Below are positions 18,790 to 29,126 of a stretch of 64,000 nucleotides of DNA, piece after piece; the stretch's first letter is position 1; each line of letters begins with the position of its first letter. Below the pieces are notes generated by a model that had not been told where the DNA came from, made no database searches, and saw only the letters and a list, made by a program, of their open reading frames with translations. Origin of the DNA: Brenneria alni. GTDB taxonomy: Bacteria; Pseudomonadota; Gammaproteobacteria; Enterobacterales; Enterobacteriaceae. Where the stretch lies: NCBI RefSeq assembly GCF_003666245.1, contig NZ_MJLZ01000004.1, positions 62,001 through 126,000 of the forward strand, written 5' to 3'. A program made the translations under genes and the position numbers.

Positions 18790-19506
18790 TCATGGGGGCG
18801 TTTTTGTCGGACGAAATTTGCCAGGTAAATAGCAATTCAACAAATTAATTAATGCATCGCTGGCTGGCGTAAGCAACCACCAGCTTAATCCAACCAGCAC
18901 AACCGATAGCGATCCCACGGCGATGTCAGTAAACCAATGAGCCCCGATCATAATACGAGGTAATGAAAAAATAACCACAATCACCACGCTGGCGGCAAAC
19001 GCGGTTCGGGTAAAATAGCGCAACATAAATGCGGCGAATATCATCAGCATCATCCCGTGATCGCCTGGAAAACTGTCTTGTGATGCATCTTTCGCTGCAA
19101 TATCGGTCAAATCGGCAACCCGGTTGATATCGCTGAAATAGAGTGTGGGGCTGACATGCTGAACGGGTAATAAATGTCCCAATTGATTAAGCACCAATGC
19201 GGTGAGCAGCATAACGATGCCGATGATTAGCAAGCGTCGGCGTGCTGGTTGTGTTGCTTTCAGATAAAATGACAGATACAGCAGACCCATCATAAATAGT
19301 GCGCAGCCATCAAACGCCCGGAGGTTGGTAATGGCCACCAATTGCAGGAACATCGGGCTTTGGGTTAATAGCTGATTAAAATAGAGGAAAATATGGCTGT
19401 CTAACCTGAACCAAAAGCTGTGATTTGGCGGTAAATACCAAGAAAAAAACAGCCCTATGCCCAAGACATTGAGCAGAAAAATAGAAAGGATGCTACGCCG
19501 GGACAT
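18790..19506 (-). CDS. lpxT: lipid A phosphotransferase LpxT
   Basis: A 238-residue inner-membrane protein of the PAP2 phosphatase superfamily. LpxT (YeiU) moves a phosphate from undecaprenyl diphosphate to lipid A on the periplasmic face. PAP2 motifs are seen as QDSFPGDHGMM (motif 2) and LPRIMIGAHWFTDI (motif 3, with the conserved Arg, His and Asp). Six membrane segments are visible. It sits 41 bases after yeiR on the same strand and before mepS, as in E. coli. Confidence 0.92.
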   Translation of the reverse strand: MSRRSILSIFLLNVLGIGLFFSWYLPPNHSFWFRLDSHIFLYFNQLLTQSPMFLQLVAITNLRAFDGCALFMMGLLYLSFYLKATQPARRRLLIIGIVMLLTALVLNQLGHLLPVQHVSPTLYFSDINRVADLTDIAAKDASQDSFPGDHGMMLMIFAAFMLRYFTRTAFAASVVIVVIFSLPRIMIGAHWFTDIAVGSLSVVLVGLSWWLLTPASDALINLLNCYLPGKFRPTKTPP

Positions 19507-19547
19507 ACAGTAAATAACTCAAGATCTGACGAAACCAGCTTGATAGT

Positions 19548-20546
19548 TTACCTGGACAAAGTTAAACGGGCCTTTAACAGCGCCGCCTGTAAGTTATTCC
19601 ATTCTGCCGGTGTTTCATTAATCAACTCAATGCGGCTGTCGATCGGCGCGGTCGGTTTAGTTTCGATATGCAGGTCGTCGCCCTGACGGTTGACGATCAA
19701 CGCGCCTTCTTTTATCCGCATGACGCCCTTAACCCGGCTGACGGGGGACAGACGAACCCAGTCCAGCAACGCGGCGGTATCAAATAGGGTTTCCGGCGAG
19801 AAAATCCAGCCGCAGGCGTGGTAGCCCTGCCCATGATTCAATGAACGACGCCAGGATTCCCCGCCCGGCAGCCGTAAAGCGGCCAGGCCTTGTGCAGATT
19901 TATGCTGGTGATGATGGATACCGTCAGGCAGTTCACGGACATTATGACGAGGCTGCTCCAGCAACTGCCAATCCACCTGTCCCTGACTGACCAACACAAG
20001 CTGGCGGTCATTGCGATTGCGTTGTTGCCATTGCTGCAAAATCGATAGATCCGCATCGAGGTAGGTTTCCTGCTTATTGGCGACAATAACGTCGGCTGTG
20101 GCCAATTGATCACGGAAATTTTCATTCTCCGTATAGCGGGTTTCGCTCAGTTGGCGGGCATCCAGCAGACATAATGTTGCCTGCAACGTCAGCCAGGGCT
20201 GGTAACTTTCGCCGGTCAGCAACGAAAGGATTTGCTTTGGATGGCCAAGCCCCGTAGGTTCAATCAACAAACGGTGTGGTCTTTTTTGCTGCAATAACGT
20301 ATTCAGGCCTACCTGCATGGGCAATCCGTTCACACAGCACATGCACCCGCCAGGGATTTCTTTCAATACTGCTCCGCTGTCGGCCAGCAACGCGCCATCA
20401 ATCCCGATTTCACCGAATTCATTAACCAACACGGCCCAGACTTCATCCTCCGGTTTCTGAGAAAGGAGGTACCGGATAGTCGTGGTTTTCCCACTGCCAA
20501 GAAAGCCGGTAATTAAATTCACTTTGGTTAACAAAACAGGCTCCAC
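19548..20546 (-). CDS. yeiR: zinc-binding GTPase YeiR (COG0523)
   Basis: A 332-residue G3E-family GTPase. The P-loop is TGFLGSGKTT near residue 13, followed by the metal-binding GGCMCCV (the CxCC motif of zinc metallochaperone-like proteins) and the guanine-specificity NKQE. A His-rich stretch HHHQHKSAQG is seen in the middle. E. coli YeiR binds zinc with zinc-dependent GTPase activity. The GTG start lacks a clear ribosome site, so a start a few codons away is possible. It lies between yeiP and lpxT in one apparent operon. Confidence 0.9.
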   Translation of the reverse strand: MEPVLLTKVNLITGFLGSGKTTTIRYLLSQKPEDEVWAVLVNEFGEIGIDGALLADSGAVLKEIPGGCMCCVNGLPMQVGLNTLLQQKRPHRLLIEPTGLGHPKQILSLLTGESYQPWLTLQATLCLLDARQLSETRYTENENFRDQLATADVIVANKQETYLDADLSILQQWQQRNRNDRQLVLVSQGQVDWQLLEQPRHNVRELPDGIHHHQHKSAQGLAALRLPGGESWRRSLNHGQGYHACGWIFSPETLFDTAALLDWVRLSPVSRVKGVMRIKEGALIVNRQGDDLHIETKPTAPIDSRIELINETPAEWNNLQAALLKARLTLSR

Positions 20547-20607
20547 GGAGAATATCTGAAAGGACTAACCCGCCTGAGCGTCACTCGGCGGGATGGACAA
20601 CCGGAAC

Positions 20608-21180
20608 TTAATCAGCTCGTCCCATGTAGCGGCGCTCTGGGATATGAATGCGGATTTTCTCACCGGCACTCAGGTATTCCGGCACCTGAATAGTCAAACC
20701 TGTGCTCATTGTCGCGGGTTTGTTTCGGGCGCTGGCCGAAGCCCCTTTGATGCCGGGGGCGGTGTCGACTATCTCCATATCCACCGTTTGCGGCAATTCG
20801 AGCGCAATGATTTGGCCGTCCCATGATAGTACCTGAATACCGGGCATACCGCCTTCAGGAATGAACAACAGCTCTTCTTCTATTTGCTCTTTTTTGAAAT
20901 GATAAGGCGCGTAATCCTCGTCATCCATAAAGACATACTCGTCGCCGTCAATATAAGAGAAAGTGACCGTGCGGCGGGTCAGGGAAATGGTATCGAGAAT
21001 ATCATCACCTTTGAAACGCTCTTCAACCTTTAACCCTGTGCGTACGTCGGCAAAGCGCATTTTGTACAGTGTACTGGCGCCACGGGCGCTCGGACTCTGG
21101 ATGTCGATGTCTTTTACCAGCAGCAATTTACCGTTATAGTTAACGGCCATACCGCGTTTGATTTCGTTCGCTCTTGCCAT
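20608..21180 (-). CDS. yeiP: EF-P-like elongation factor YeiP (EfpL)
   Basis: A 190-residue protein with three OB-like EF-P domains. Family parts are [20 protein letters not shown], the loop [12 protein letters not shown] and [19 protein letters not shown] at the end. In EF-P the loop carries a modified Lys; here Arg33 sits at the tip, as in the EfpL subfamily, which relieves ribosome stalling without that modification. Gene order yeiP-yeiR-lpxT is conserved. A weak hairpin lies between yeiP and yeiR (about 20568-20592). Confidence 0.95.
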   Translation of the reverse strand: MARANEIKRGMAVNYNGKLLLVKDIDIQSPSARGASTLYKMRFADVRTGLKVEERFKGDDILDTISLTRRTVTFSYIDGDEYVFMDDEDYAPYHFKKEQIEEELLFIPEGGMPGIQVLSWDGQIIALELPQTVDMEIVDTAPGIKGASASARNKPATMSTGLTIQVPEYLSAGEKIRIHIPERRYMGRAD

Positions 21181-21390
21181 AAAAATTACCTGTTATAAGG
21201 AGTGAGATTTTTGTGGCGACACGTTACTCGCGCCGCAGGATTCAGGCAAGCAGGAATTTATGCGGCGTGCATCATAAAAAATAGATCACGCATGAGTAAC
21301 CGAAGGGCCGATAAGCGTTGGTATTTGCCCGGATGGCTGTTATGGTGACGGACAATCCTTCATTTGTAGTCAGCCCAGCGGAGCCTGCTG

Positions 21391-21669
21391 ATGGACTGTC
21401 GCCCTGATTGCGGTGCCTGCTGTATCGTCCCCTCAATATCCAGCCCGTTGCCAGGTATGCCAAATGGCAAGCCTGCCAATACCCCGTGTATCCATCTGGA
21501 TGCGCATATGCGTTGCGGAATATTCCATTCACCACTAAGGCCCGCAGTATGCGCGGGGCTACAGGCGCGAGTTGATATGTGTTTCAGCCATAGGAATGAT
21601 GCGCTTATTTACCTGATTCAATTGGAGGCGGATACCGTGCCAGATGCTCCTGTTTCTACGCGTCTTTAA
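21391..21669 (+). CDS. yeiW: YeiW-type cysteine-cluster protein
   Basis: A 92-residue protein of the YkgJ/UPF0153 zinc- or iron-chelating family. The N-terminal cluster [19 protein letters not shown] and later CIHLD, RCGIF and CAGL carry the conserved cysteines. The function is unknown. A GGAG site precedes the ATG. It lies between yeiP and setB, as in E. coli, and its last 14 bases overlap the end of setB on the other strand. Confidence 0.88.
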   Translation: MDCRPDCGACCIVPSISSPLPGMPNGKPANTPCIHLDAHMRCGIFHSPLRPAVCAGLQARVDMCFSHRNDALIYLIQLEADTVPDAPVSTRL

Positions 21670-22834
21670 TGCGCCACATGCAGTACCCTGAACCCACTAT
21701 CATTATCAGCGCGATAAAAAATACGGCGTGATAACTCCAGATTTCCGCGACGATACCTGCCAGGGAGCCAGATATAATCCAGCCTACGCGGGTGGTATTG
21801 GTAAAGAGTGTCGTCGCCGCCCCGGCCTGACCGGGCATCAGATCCTGAAAATACAACATGCCGATCCCGGCGAGAATGCCGATGAAAATGGCGTTCAGCA
21901 ACTGTAAAGCCAGCAAGGCGATCTCGCTATCGAGAAACAATAATCCCACATAAAAAAACAGACCGGCAGAGATAGCCAAGCGCATCAGGAAACGTTTGCC
22001 AAAACGCCTGGCGACATAGCCTGCGATCAGCATGGTTGGGATCTCCAGCCCGGCGGCGGTTCCCATCATGACCCCTGCCAGCTTTTCAGGCAGATTGAGT
22101 TCATGCACCAAATAGAGCGGCATATTGATGATGTAAATACCATTACACGTCCACATCAGGGTACAGGCGGCGAACAACAGCAGTGTATCTCTGCGGTTGC
22201 GGCGGGGGGATTCAAGCGTAGCGGCTGTTTTCACCCTGACTTTCGGCATGGAAGGAAGAAAAAGCCTGACCAGTATGCCGCAGAGTACAAAAACTAGCCC
22301 AGCAGCCAGGTACATCGCAGTGAAACCAAAACCCAGCGCCAATGCAAAGGCGATTGGCGGGCCAACCACCCAGGAAAGTGAGATCTGGGCACGCAAGATG
22401 GAACTGAACATAGCGGCTTCGCGCCCGGTGCGATCCGCGTGTTCCCGTGCCAGTGCGAATAGCTGTGGGTTTGCGGTAGCGCCGAAACTACTGAGCAGTA
22501 CTCCGACGAACAGCAAAATGAAGTAATTACGATTCCAGGCAAACAAAATACAGGCCAGGGCGCCTAATAAACAGCATTGAAAAATAAGCGTCTTGCGGTC
22601 GCCCTGCCGGTCTGAGCGACTTGCCAGCAATTGGCTGATGATGATGCCGATCACCGCGCTGCCGGTATAAAACATCCCGACCAGAAATGGCCGCACCTGT
22701 ACTTCAGTTGAAAGGAAAAGACTGAGCGTCGGGAGTTGTAAAGCCCCTGCAATCCCTGTCAGAAAGGCGATGACTAAAAATGCTGACGAAGTCAGATCGG
22801 GCTGACGTCGGGTTGTACCAGCGGTTGTGTGCAT
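21656..22834 (-). CDS. setB: sugar efflux transporter SetB
   Basis: A 392-residue major facilitator protein with 12 membrane segments. It matches SetB along its length: [20 protein letters not shown] at the start, [13 protein letters not shown] for motif [15 protein letters not shown] and [16 protein letters not shown]. The family exports sugars such as glucose and lactose analogues. A longer frame starts at 22885, but the start [11 protein letters not shown] aligns with E. coli SetB (MHNSPA...). The ribosome site is weak. It is divergent from fruB across the Cra-like operators. Confidence 0.9.
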   Translation of the reverse strand: MHTTAGTTRRQPDLTSSAFLVIAFLTGIAGALQLPTLSLFLSTEVQVRPFLVGMFYTGSAVIGIIISQLLASRSDRQGDRKTLIFQCCLLGALACILFAWNRNYFILLFVGVLLSSFGATANPQLFALAREHADRTGREAAMFSSILRAQISLSWVVGPPIAFALALGFGFTAMYLAAGLVFVLCGILVRLFLPSMPKVRVKTAATLESPRRNRRDTLLLFAACTLMWTCNGIYIINMPLYLVHELNLPEKLAGVMMGTAAGLEIPTMLIAGYVARRFGKRFLMRLAISAGLFFYVGLLFLDSEIALLALQLLNAIFIGILAGIGMLYFQDLMPGQAGAATTLFTNTTRVGWIISGSLAGIVAEIWSYHAVFFIALIMIVGSGYCMWRIKDA

Positions 22835-23071
22835 AAAGTGATAACGCTTAAAAAAGCAGGCAGAGGATAAGAGCAGAAGCGTCATACTACGCCGATTTAT
22901 AAAAAAGCAGAAAATCTGTTTTATTATTTTTTTTCAGCAACACTTCAGCCTGATGCAATCTTTTATCGTACAGCAGCCGTTTATGCAGGCTAAAATGTGC
23001 GTGGAGTCAAAATTTTGCTACGCCGATTGTGCAGAATACTTGCATAAACACCGTAATAGCAACAGACTCAG

Positions 23072-23083
23072 TGAAACGTTTCA
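23072..23083 (+). promoter_or_regulatory. Cra (FruR)-like operator 1, fru promoter
   Basis: TGAAACGTTTCA is a perfect palindrome and matches the Cra consensus core TGAAWCSNTHH. It lies about 90 bases before fruB. In E. coli fruBKA is repressed by Cra through two such sites and induced by fructose 1-phosphate. Confidence 0.85.
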
Positions 23084-23137
23084 GCGATGTTTTCTGAAAT
23101 ACCGTCCACAATAGACACTTTTTTTTCTCATAAAAGC

Positions 23138-23149
23138 TGAAACGATTCA
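23138..23149 (+). promoter_or_regulatory. Cra (FruR)-like operator 2, near fruB start
   Basis: TGAAACGATTCA is followed by a second partial half-site (CTTTCAGC). It lies 25 bases before the fruB ATG, likely just downstream of the promoter, which matches the two-operator layout of E. coli fruBKA. Confidence 0.85.
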
Positions 23150-23173
23150 ACTTTCAGCATAGAGAGGAGAGCC

Positions 23174-24307
23174 ATGTTCCAGTTGTCACAACAAGATATT
23201 CATTTAGGCGCAGTAGCAAGTAGCAAGCAGCAAGCTATACAGCTTGTCGCTTCAGCACTCACTCAGGCCGGGTGCGTTAGCGCCGCGTATGTCGATGGTA
23301 TGCTACAGCGTGAGCAGCAAACATCCACTTATTTAGGGAGTGGTATTGCTATCCCTCATGGCACAACGGACACCCGCGATCTGGTACTTAAAACCGGGGT
23401 TCAGGTGTTTCAGTTCCCTCAGGGCATCGCCTGGGGTGAAGATCAAACTGCCTACGTGGTGTTGGGCATTGCCGCCCGTTCAGATGAGCATTTGGCGCTA
23501 TTGCGTCAGTTAACCCATGTACTGAGTGACGAGCGTGTCGCGGCCCGTTTAGCGAGCACCACATCGGCGGAAGAACTGCGCAGCCTGTTGATGGGTGAGC
23601 AGCAAATGCCTGAGTTTCGTTTTGATACTTCACTGATTTCGCTTGATGTGGCAACGGATAATCTGCTGACGCTACAGGCGTTGAACGCCGGTCGCCTGCA
23701 ACAGATTGGCGCGGCGGATGCCAGTTTCGTCAGCCATGCCGTTAGCCATAAACCGCTGAATCTGGGGCAGGGCATCTGGTTCAACGACAGTGCTGAAGGT
23801 AACCTCAGCAGTGCCGCGGCTATCGCCCGTCCAGCCGCACCGTTTACGGTAGAAGGGGAAACCGTCGCGTTATTGCTGACGGTTTCCGCTGCGGATGATC
23901 AGATATTGGCGCCGATTGATTACCTGACTAATCTGCTGGTTGCACAGAAAGCTGAACGCTTGCTGACCGCTGATGCCGCCACACTGTTGGCCTTGCTGAC
24001 CAGCGATGTGCCTGAAGCAAGCGAAGTGCTGACTGCGGAGTTTACCATCCGCAACGAACATGGTTTGCACGCCCGTCCGGGCACCATGTTGGTTAACGTG
24101 ATTAAGCAGTTCAGCAGTGAAATAACCGTAACGAATCTTGATGGCAGCGGTAAACCGGCTAATGGCCGCAGCCTGATGAAAGTGGTCGCGCTGGGTGTGA
24201 AGAAAGGTCACAAACTGCGTTTTACCGCCAGTGGCAGTGATGCCGAGCAGGCTCTGGCCGCCATTGGCGAAGCAATTACTTCCGGTTTAGGTGAGGGGGC
24301 GGCATGA
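23174..24307 (+). CDS. fruB: fructose PTS EIIA-HPr fusion (DTP) FruB
   Basis: A 377-residue diphosphoryl transfer protein that passes phosphate from Enzyme I to FruA. The N-terminal EIIA domain (residues 1-145) carries the phosphorylated His62 in [14 protein letters not shown] central linker domain follows. The C-terminal HPr-like domain (about 285-375) has [17 protein letters not shown], with the active His in LHARP. The ribosome site is AGAGAGGAGAG. It overlaps fruK by 4 bases and begins the operon under two Cra-like operators. Confidence 0.97.
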   Translation: MFQLSQQDIHLGAVASSKQQAIQLVASALTQAGCVSAAYVDGMLQREQQTSTYLGSGIAIPHGTTDTRDLVLKTGVQVFQFPQGIAWGEDQTAYVVLGIAARSDEHLALLRQLTHVLSDERVAARLASTTSAEELRSLLMGEQQMPEFRFDTSLISLDVATDNLLTLQALNAGRLQQIGAADASFVSHAVSHKPLNLGQGIWFNDSAEGNLSSAAAIARPAAPFTVEGETVALLLTVSAADDQILAPIDYLTNLLVAQKAERLLTADAATLLALLTSDVPEASEVLTAEFTIRNEHGLHARPGTMLVNVIKQFSSEITVTNLDGSGKPANGRSLMKVVALGVKKGHKLRFTASGSDAEQALAAIGEAITSGLGEGAA

Positions 24308-25242
24308 GCAGGCGAGTTGCCACCATTACCCTGAATCCGGCTTATGACCTGGTTGGCTACTGCTCGGAAATTGAGCGGGGCGAGGTGAATCTGGTTCAGA
24401 CAGCAGGTCTACATGCCGCAGGCAAAGGCATCAACGTTGCCAAAGTGCTGAAAGATCTCGGGATTGATGTCACGGTGGGTGGGTTCCTGGGTAAAGATAA
24501 TCAGGATGGTTTTCAGCAGTTGTTCAGCGAATTGGGCATTGCAAACCGTTTTCAGGTTGTTCCGGGACGTACGCGTATCAATGTCAAACTAACCGAAAAA
24601 GATGGAGATGTTACTGACCTCAATTTTTCCGGCTTTGAGGTCACACAGCAGGACTGGCAGCGCTTTGTCAATGACTCCCTGAGTTGGCTGGGGCAGTTCG
24701 ATATGGTCGCTGTCAGCGGTAGTCTGCCGACTGGCGTCAATCCAGATGACTTTACCGACTGGATGTCCCGGCTGCGCAGCCATTGCCCCTGCATCATTTT
24801 TGACAGCAGCCGCGAGGCACTGGTCGCGGGTTTGAAAGCCGCGCCCTGGCTGGTTAAACCTAATCGCCGGGAGTTGGAAATCTGGGCAGGGCGTAAATTA
24901 CCTACGCTGGCTGAAGTGGTTGATGCTGCGCACGCGCTGCGTGAGCAGGGTATCGCGCATGTTGTGATCTCACTCGGTGCGGAAGGCGCTCTGTGGGTGA
25001 ATGCATCAGGCGCGTGGTTGGCAAAACCGCCCGCCTGTGAAGTGGTAAGCACGGTAGGAGCGGGTGACTCCATGGTTGGGGGACTGATTTATGGCTTATT
25101 AATGCGTGAGTCCAGTGAACATACTTTGCGTTTGGCCACGGCGGTTTCTGCGCTGGCGGTCAGCCAAAGCAATGTTGGTATTACCGATCGTCCTCAGTTG
25201 GCCGCAATGATGGCGCGTGTCGATCTGAAACCTTTTAACTGA
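24304..25242 (+). CDS. fruK: 1-phosphofructokinase FruK
   Basis: A 312-residue PfkB-family kinase that converts fructose 1-phosphate to fructose 1,6-bisphosphate. PfkB signatures are [16 protein letters not shown] near residue 40 and [18 protein letters not shown] near 250, the latter with the catalytic Asp. The length matches E. coli FruK. It overlaps fruB by 4 bases, and fruA follows after about 15 bases. Confidence 0.97.
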   Translation: MSRRVATITLNPAYDLVGYCSEIERGEVNLVQTAGLHAAGKGINVAKVLKDLGIDVTVGGFLGKDNQDGFQQLFSELGIANRFQVVPGRTRINVKLTEKDGDVTDLNFSGFEVTQQDWQRFVNDSLSWLGQFDMVAVSGSLPTGVNPDDFTDWMSRLRSHCPCIIFDSSREALVAGLKAAPWLVKPNRRELEIWAGRKLPTLAEVVDAAHALREQGIAHVVISLGAEGALWVNASGAWLAKPPACEVVSTVGAGDSMVGGLIYGLLMRESSEHTLRLATAVSALAVSQSNVGITDRPQLAAMMARVDLKPFN

Positions 25243-25258
25243 CAGCAGGAGACGAATG

Positions 25259-26947
25259 ATGAAAACGCTGCTGATTTTAGATAAATCACTGGGTCTGGCA
25301 AGAAGCCATCTGGTGAAGAACCTGCTCGGCGCTGCCGCTGCGAATGCAGGGTTGACGTTTACAGAGCAAGCTGACGAGTCTGAACTGGTGATCATTCTTG
25401 GTGCCGACGCCGCGTCGGATAGCGCATTGAATGGTAAACGTGTATTCATTGGCGATGTTGAACTGGCCGCCAGTCAGCCAGATGCTTTTTTGAGCCAGGC
25501 CCAAGCCGATGCCACGCCATATCAGGCGGTAGCATCAGCGCCCATTCAGCAAAGCACATCAGCCAAACGCATTGTTGCCGTAACGGCTTGTCCTACCGGT
25601 GTTGCGCATACGTTCATGGCGGCTGAAGCCATTGAAACGGAAGCGAAGAAACGTGGATGGTCGGTGAAAGTTGAAACTCGCGGTTCCGTCGGCGCAGGCA
25701 ATCCCATCACGCCGGAAGAAGTGGAACAGGCTGATTTGGTCATCGTCGCCGCTGACATTGAAGTCGATCTGGCCAAGTTCGCCGGTAAAAAAATGTACCG
25801 CACGTCAACCGGTCTGGCGCTGAAGAAGACGGCGCAAGAGCTGGATAAAGCGGTCGTGGAGGCCAAGGTTTACCAGCCCGGCCAAACGAATGCGTCGGCA
25901 AGCGATGCGTCCGGGCAGAGCGGCAGCACGGGGCCTTATCGTCACCTGTTGACCGGGGTCTCTTACATGCTGCCGGTGGTGGTTGCCGGTGGGCTGTGTA
26001 TTGCGCTGTCGTTTATGTTTGGTATTGAAGCCTTTAAGGAACAAGGTACGCTGGCCGCCGCACTGAAATTGGTGGGGGATTCGGCCTTTGCGCTGATTGT
26101 TCCCGTGCTGGCGGGGTATATCGCGTTTTCTATCGCCGATCGCCCTGGTTTGGCTCCGGGATTGGCGGGCGGGGTACTGGCGGTCAGTATGGGCGCCGGT
26201 TTCCTGGGCGGTATTATTGCCGGTTTCCTGGCGGGTTACGTGGCCAGAGCAATCAATAATCATATGCATCTGCCGCAGAGTATGTCGGCCCTGAAACCGA
26301 TTTTGATTATCCCGTTGTTGGCGACATTGATCATGGGGTTGATCATGGTGTATGCCGTGGGAACACCGGTCGCCAAAATTCTGACCGGCCTGACTGACTG
26401 GCTGCAATCTATGGGCACGGCGAATGCGGTGATTCTGGGCGCACTTCTGGGCGGCATGATGTGTACCGATATGGGCGGCCCGGTCAATAAAGTGGCTTAC
26501 GTCTTTGGTACAACTCTGTTGAGTAGCCAGATTTATGCACCGATGGCGGCGGTTATGGCTGCCGGTATGGTGCCGCCGCTGGCGATGGGGCTGGCCACGA
26601 TACTGGCGAGCAAAAAATTCAACGCGACCGAGCGTGAAGGCGGCAAGGCAGCGCTGGTGCTGGGGTTGTGCTTCATTTCGGAAGGTGCAATTCCTTACGC
26701 TGCCCGTGATCCGCTACGTGTATTACCATGCTGTATTGTTGGTGGCGCGCTGACTGGTGCATTGTCGATGGCGGTTGGCGCCAAGTTGATGGCGCCGCAC
26801 GGCGGTCTGTTTGTTCTGCTGATCCCAGGGGCAATTACGCCGGTATTAGGTTACCTGTTGGCGATTATTGCCGGGACGGTGGTTGCCGGTGTGCTGTATG
26901 CGCTGCTGAAACGCCCGGATGAGCAACTGATGAAAGCGGCTGCGTAA
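25259..26947 (+). CDS. fruA: fructose PTS permease EIIBC FruA
   Basis: A 562-residue inner-membrane permease that imports fructose as fructose 1-phosphate. An inactive EIIB' domain (residues 1-100) is followed by the active EIIB domain with TACPTGVAHTFMAAEAIETE, whose Cys is phosphorylated. The EIIC membrane domain starts near residue 225 (YRHLLTGVSYMLPVVVAGG) and includes GGMMCTDMGGPVNKVAY. An ATG one codon earlier (25256) is also possible. It is the last gene of fruBKA and has a terminator behind it. Confidence 0.96.
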   Translation: MKTLLILDKSLGLARSHLVKNLLGAAAANAGLTFTEQADESELVIILGADAASDSALNGKRVFIGDVELAASQPDAFLSQAQADATPYQAVASAPIQQSTSAKRIVAVTACPTGVAHTFMAAEAIETEAKKRGWSVKVETRGSVGAGNPITPEEVEQADLVIVAADIEVDLAKFAGKKMYRTSTGLALKKTAQELDKAVVEAKVYQPGQTNASASDASGQSGSTGPYRHLLTGVSYMLPVVVAGGLCIALSFMFGIEAFKEQGTLAAALKLVGDSAFALIVPVLAGYIAFSIADRPGLAPGLAGGVLAVSMGAGFLGGIIAGFLAGYVARAINNHMHLPQSMSALKPILIIPLLATLIMGLIMVYAVGTPVAKILTGLTDWLQSMGTANAVILGALLGGMMCTDMGGPVNKVAYVFGTTLLSSQIYAPMAAVMAAGMVPPLAMGLATILASKKFNATEREGGKAALVLGLCFISEGAIPYAARDPLRVLPCCIVGGALTGALSMAVGAKLMAPHGGLFVLLIPGAITPVLGYLLAIIAGTVVAGVLYALLKRPDEQLMKAAA

Positions 26948-26980
26948 TTAACCGACTGATAAAACAAGGATGTTGTTCAG

Positions 26981-27019
26981 ATCGCGCCAGCGTACAGGAC
27001 GTATGCCGGCGCGATTTTT
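26981..27019 (+). terminator. fruBKA terminator
   Basis: ATCGCGCC (26981-26988) pairs with GGCGCGAT (27008-27015), followed by TTTTT. It lies 33 bases after fruA and before the convergent nfo end. Confidence 0.85.
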
Positions 27020-27027
27020 ACGGCAGG

Positions 27028-27867
27028 TCAACTCTGTGACTTAAGCCAGGCTATCTCCTCTGCCCAGATATCCGGGTTAACGGTTTCCAGAATCATGGGG
27101 ATCCCATCAAAGCGTTTATCTTTCATGATGCAGCTGAAAGCTGTTTTACCAATATTACCTTCCCCCAGACTATGGTGCCTGTCTACACGGCTGTTAAACC
27201 CGCTTTTGGCATCGTTCAGGTGCATTCCCCGCAGATAACGAAAACCGACTACCCGTTCAAATTCAGCAAACGTTTTTTCAAAGACTTCCTCTGTACGCAA
27301 ATCATAGCCGCCTGCAAAGGCATGGCAGGTATCAATACAAACGCCGACGCGGCTTTTATCTTCGACACCCTCGATAATGGCAGCCAGATGTTCAAAACGA
27401 AATCCCAGATTGCTTCCCTGACCGGCAGTATTTTCGATGACGGCGGTAACGCCTTTTGTTGCCGCCAGCGCAATATTAATCGACTCGGCGATATGAGCCA
27501 GGCAGCTCGCTTCATCAATCTGTTTCAGATGACTGCCAGGGTGAAAATTAAGCAGGCTCAGTCCCAATTGTTGACAGCGTGTCATCTCATCAATAAAGGC
27601 AGCGCGTGATTTTTCCCGTGCTACAGTCTCTGGGTGTCCCAGATTAATCAGATAGCTATCGTGCGGCAAAATCTGCGCTGAGGTGTAGGCATATTTTTCA
27701 CAAGCGGTTTTAAACCGCTCGATCACCTCTGGCGTCAACGGTGCCGCCTGCCATTGACGTTGATTTTTGGTGAACAGGGCGAAAGCGGTTGCTTTCAGTT
27801 CATGGGCTCGTAATACCGCCTGGTCTACGCCGCCAGCAGCACTCACATGGGCGCCTATGTATTTCAT
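27028..27867 (-). CDS. nfo: endonuclease IV
   Basis: A 279-residue AP endonuclease of the xylose isomerase-like TIM-barrel fold that cuts DNA 5' to abasic sites. Metal-binding segments are [38 protein letters not shown] and [19 protein letters not shown], which bind three zinc ions in E. coli Nfo. The length matches the family. Its place after fruA matches E. coli. A SoxR/SoxS-type control is known there but was not checked here. Confidence 0.97.
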   Translation of the reverse strand: MKYIGAHVSAAGGVDQAVLRAHELKATAFALFTKNQRQWQAAPLTPEVIERFKTACEKYAYTSAQILPHDSYLINLGHPETVAREKSRAAFIDEMTRCQQLGLSLLNFHPGSHLKQIDEASCLAHIAESINIALAATKGVTAVIENTAGQGSNLGFRFEHLAAIIEGVEDKSRVGVCIDTCHAFAGGYDLRTEEVFEKTFAEFERVVGFRYLRGMHLNDAKSGFNSRVDRHHSLGEGNIGKTAFSCIMKDKRFDGIPMILETVNPDIWAEEIAWLKSQS

Positions 27868-28118
27868 GATGGTTCGTTCACTTACTGCTCCTGATCCTTA
27901 ACATCAATGATGTCAGCATTGCACTATGTTATAGGAAAAAACATGTTGTCTGAAGAATCTATATGGCAACGATGATATTTGCTCGTAGGGAACAATCACA
28001 AAACGGGCTTGCGCACGCCGATGTCCTGGCAATATATCCGGTTGTAGACCACGTGAATTCTACAGAGAAATTTATTAATATCATTTTAATTATAAATATT
28101 ATCGATAAAGAGCCCATT

Positions 28119-28991
28119 ATGCATATCACCTTACGGCAGTTGGAAGTGTTTACTGAAGTCCTGAAAAGTGGTTCAACCACTCAGGCTTCAGTGGTGCTTG
28201 CTCTTTCTCAATCCGCCGTCAGTGCTGCACTGGCTGATCTGGAAGGGCAACTGGGCGTTCAGTTATTTGATCGCGTGGGTAAACGGCTGGTTGTCAATGA
28301 GCATGGGCGTTTGCTCTATCCCAAAGCATTATCATTGCTTGAGCAAACCATGGAAGTTGAACAGCTTTTTCGCCGCGACAACGGCGCATTGCGTATTTAT
28401 GCCAGCAGCACCATCGGCAACTATTTATTACCGGCAATGATTGCGCATTATCGGCAGGATTTCCCTGAAATCCCTCTGGAGCTGCATGTCGGCAACACGC
28501 TGGATGTGATCACCGGTGTTTCCGAATTTAGTGTCGATATTGGGCTGATTGAAGGGCCTTGTCATCACCCCGATCTGGTGACTCAACCCTGGCTGGAGGA
28601 TGAACTGGTGGTATTTTGTGCGCCAGAGCATCCGCTCAGTCAGCAGGATCTTTCGTTATCGTCACTGGCCGAAGCCCCCTGGATTTTGCGCGAACGCGGT
28701 TCGGGGACGCGGGAAGTGCTGGATCATCTCTTGCTGGCGCATTTGCCTCATTTTCGTTTAGTGATGGAGCTGGGCAATTCAGAGGCGATTAAACACGCGG
28801 TACGCCATGGTATTGGTATTAGCTGTCTGTCACGCCATGTCATTGCCGAACAATTAGAGAGCGGCATATTAGTTGAATTATCTGTTCCGTTAGCCAAACT
28901 TACGCGTACGCTGTATCTGGTTCATCATCGGCAGAAGCATATTTCTACTGTTTTACAGCGGTTCCTGAGTTATTGCCACGAAGGTGTGTAG
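28119..28991 (+). CDS. yeiE: LysR-type regulator YeiE
   Basis: A 290-residue LysR regulator. The N-terminal winged helix-turn-helix is [20 protein letters not shown], with recognition region [19 protein letters not shown] (residues 27-45); the effector domain follows from about residue 90. It matches YeiE, a regulator tied in E. coli and Salmonella to sulfite stress and iron homeostasis. An open frame extends 52 codons upstream, but the start at 28119 is the one shared by the family and has an AAAGAG site. It is divergent from nfo. Confidence 0.9.
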   Translation: MHITLRQLEVFTEVLKSGSTTQASVVLALSQSAVSAALADLEGQLGVQLFDRVGKRLVVNEHGRLLYPKALSLLEQTMEVEQLFRRDNGALRIYASSTIGNYLLPAMIAHYRQDFPEIPLELHVGNTLDVITGVSEFSVDIGLIEGPCHHPDLVTQPWLEDELVVFCAPEHPLSQQDLSLSSLAEAPWILRERGSGTREVLDHLLLAHLPHFRLVMELGNSEAIKHAVRHGIGISCLSRHVIAEQLESGILVELSVPLAKLTRTLYLVHHRQKHISTVLQRFLSYCHEGV

Positions 28992-29126
28992 AGAGAAGCA
29001 TATCTATTACTAATGATCGGAATTGAATTATGAAGCTCACTAATAATTCGACGATCCTGACTATTCAGGATAGGGCTATTTGTTACAATCCCGCCTCGAT
29101 TTTTAGCAAGAGCAGTCAGGACAATA

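Noticed and set aside
18566-18835. 89-codon minus-strand frame after lpxT
   Set aside because: It overlaps the lpxT end, has low-complexity sequence and no family match.
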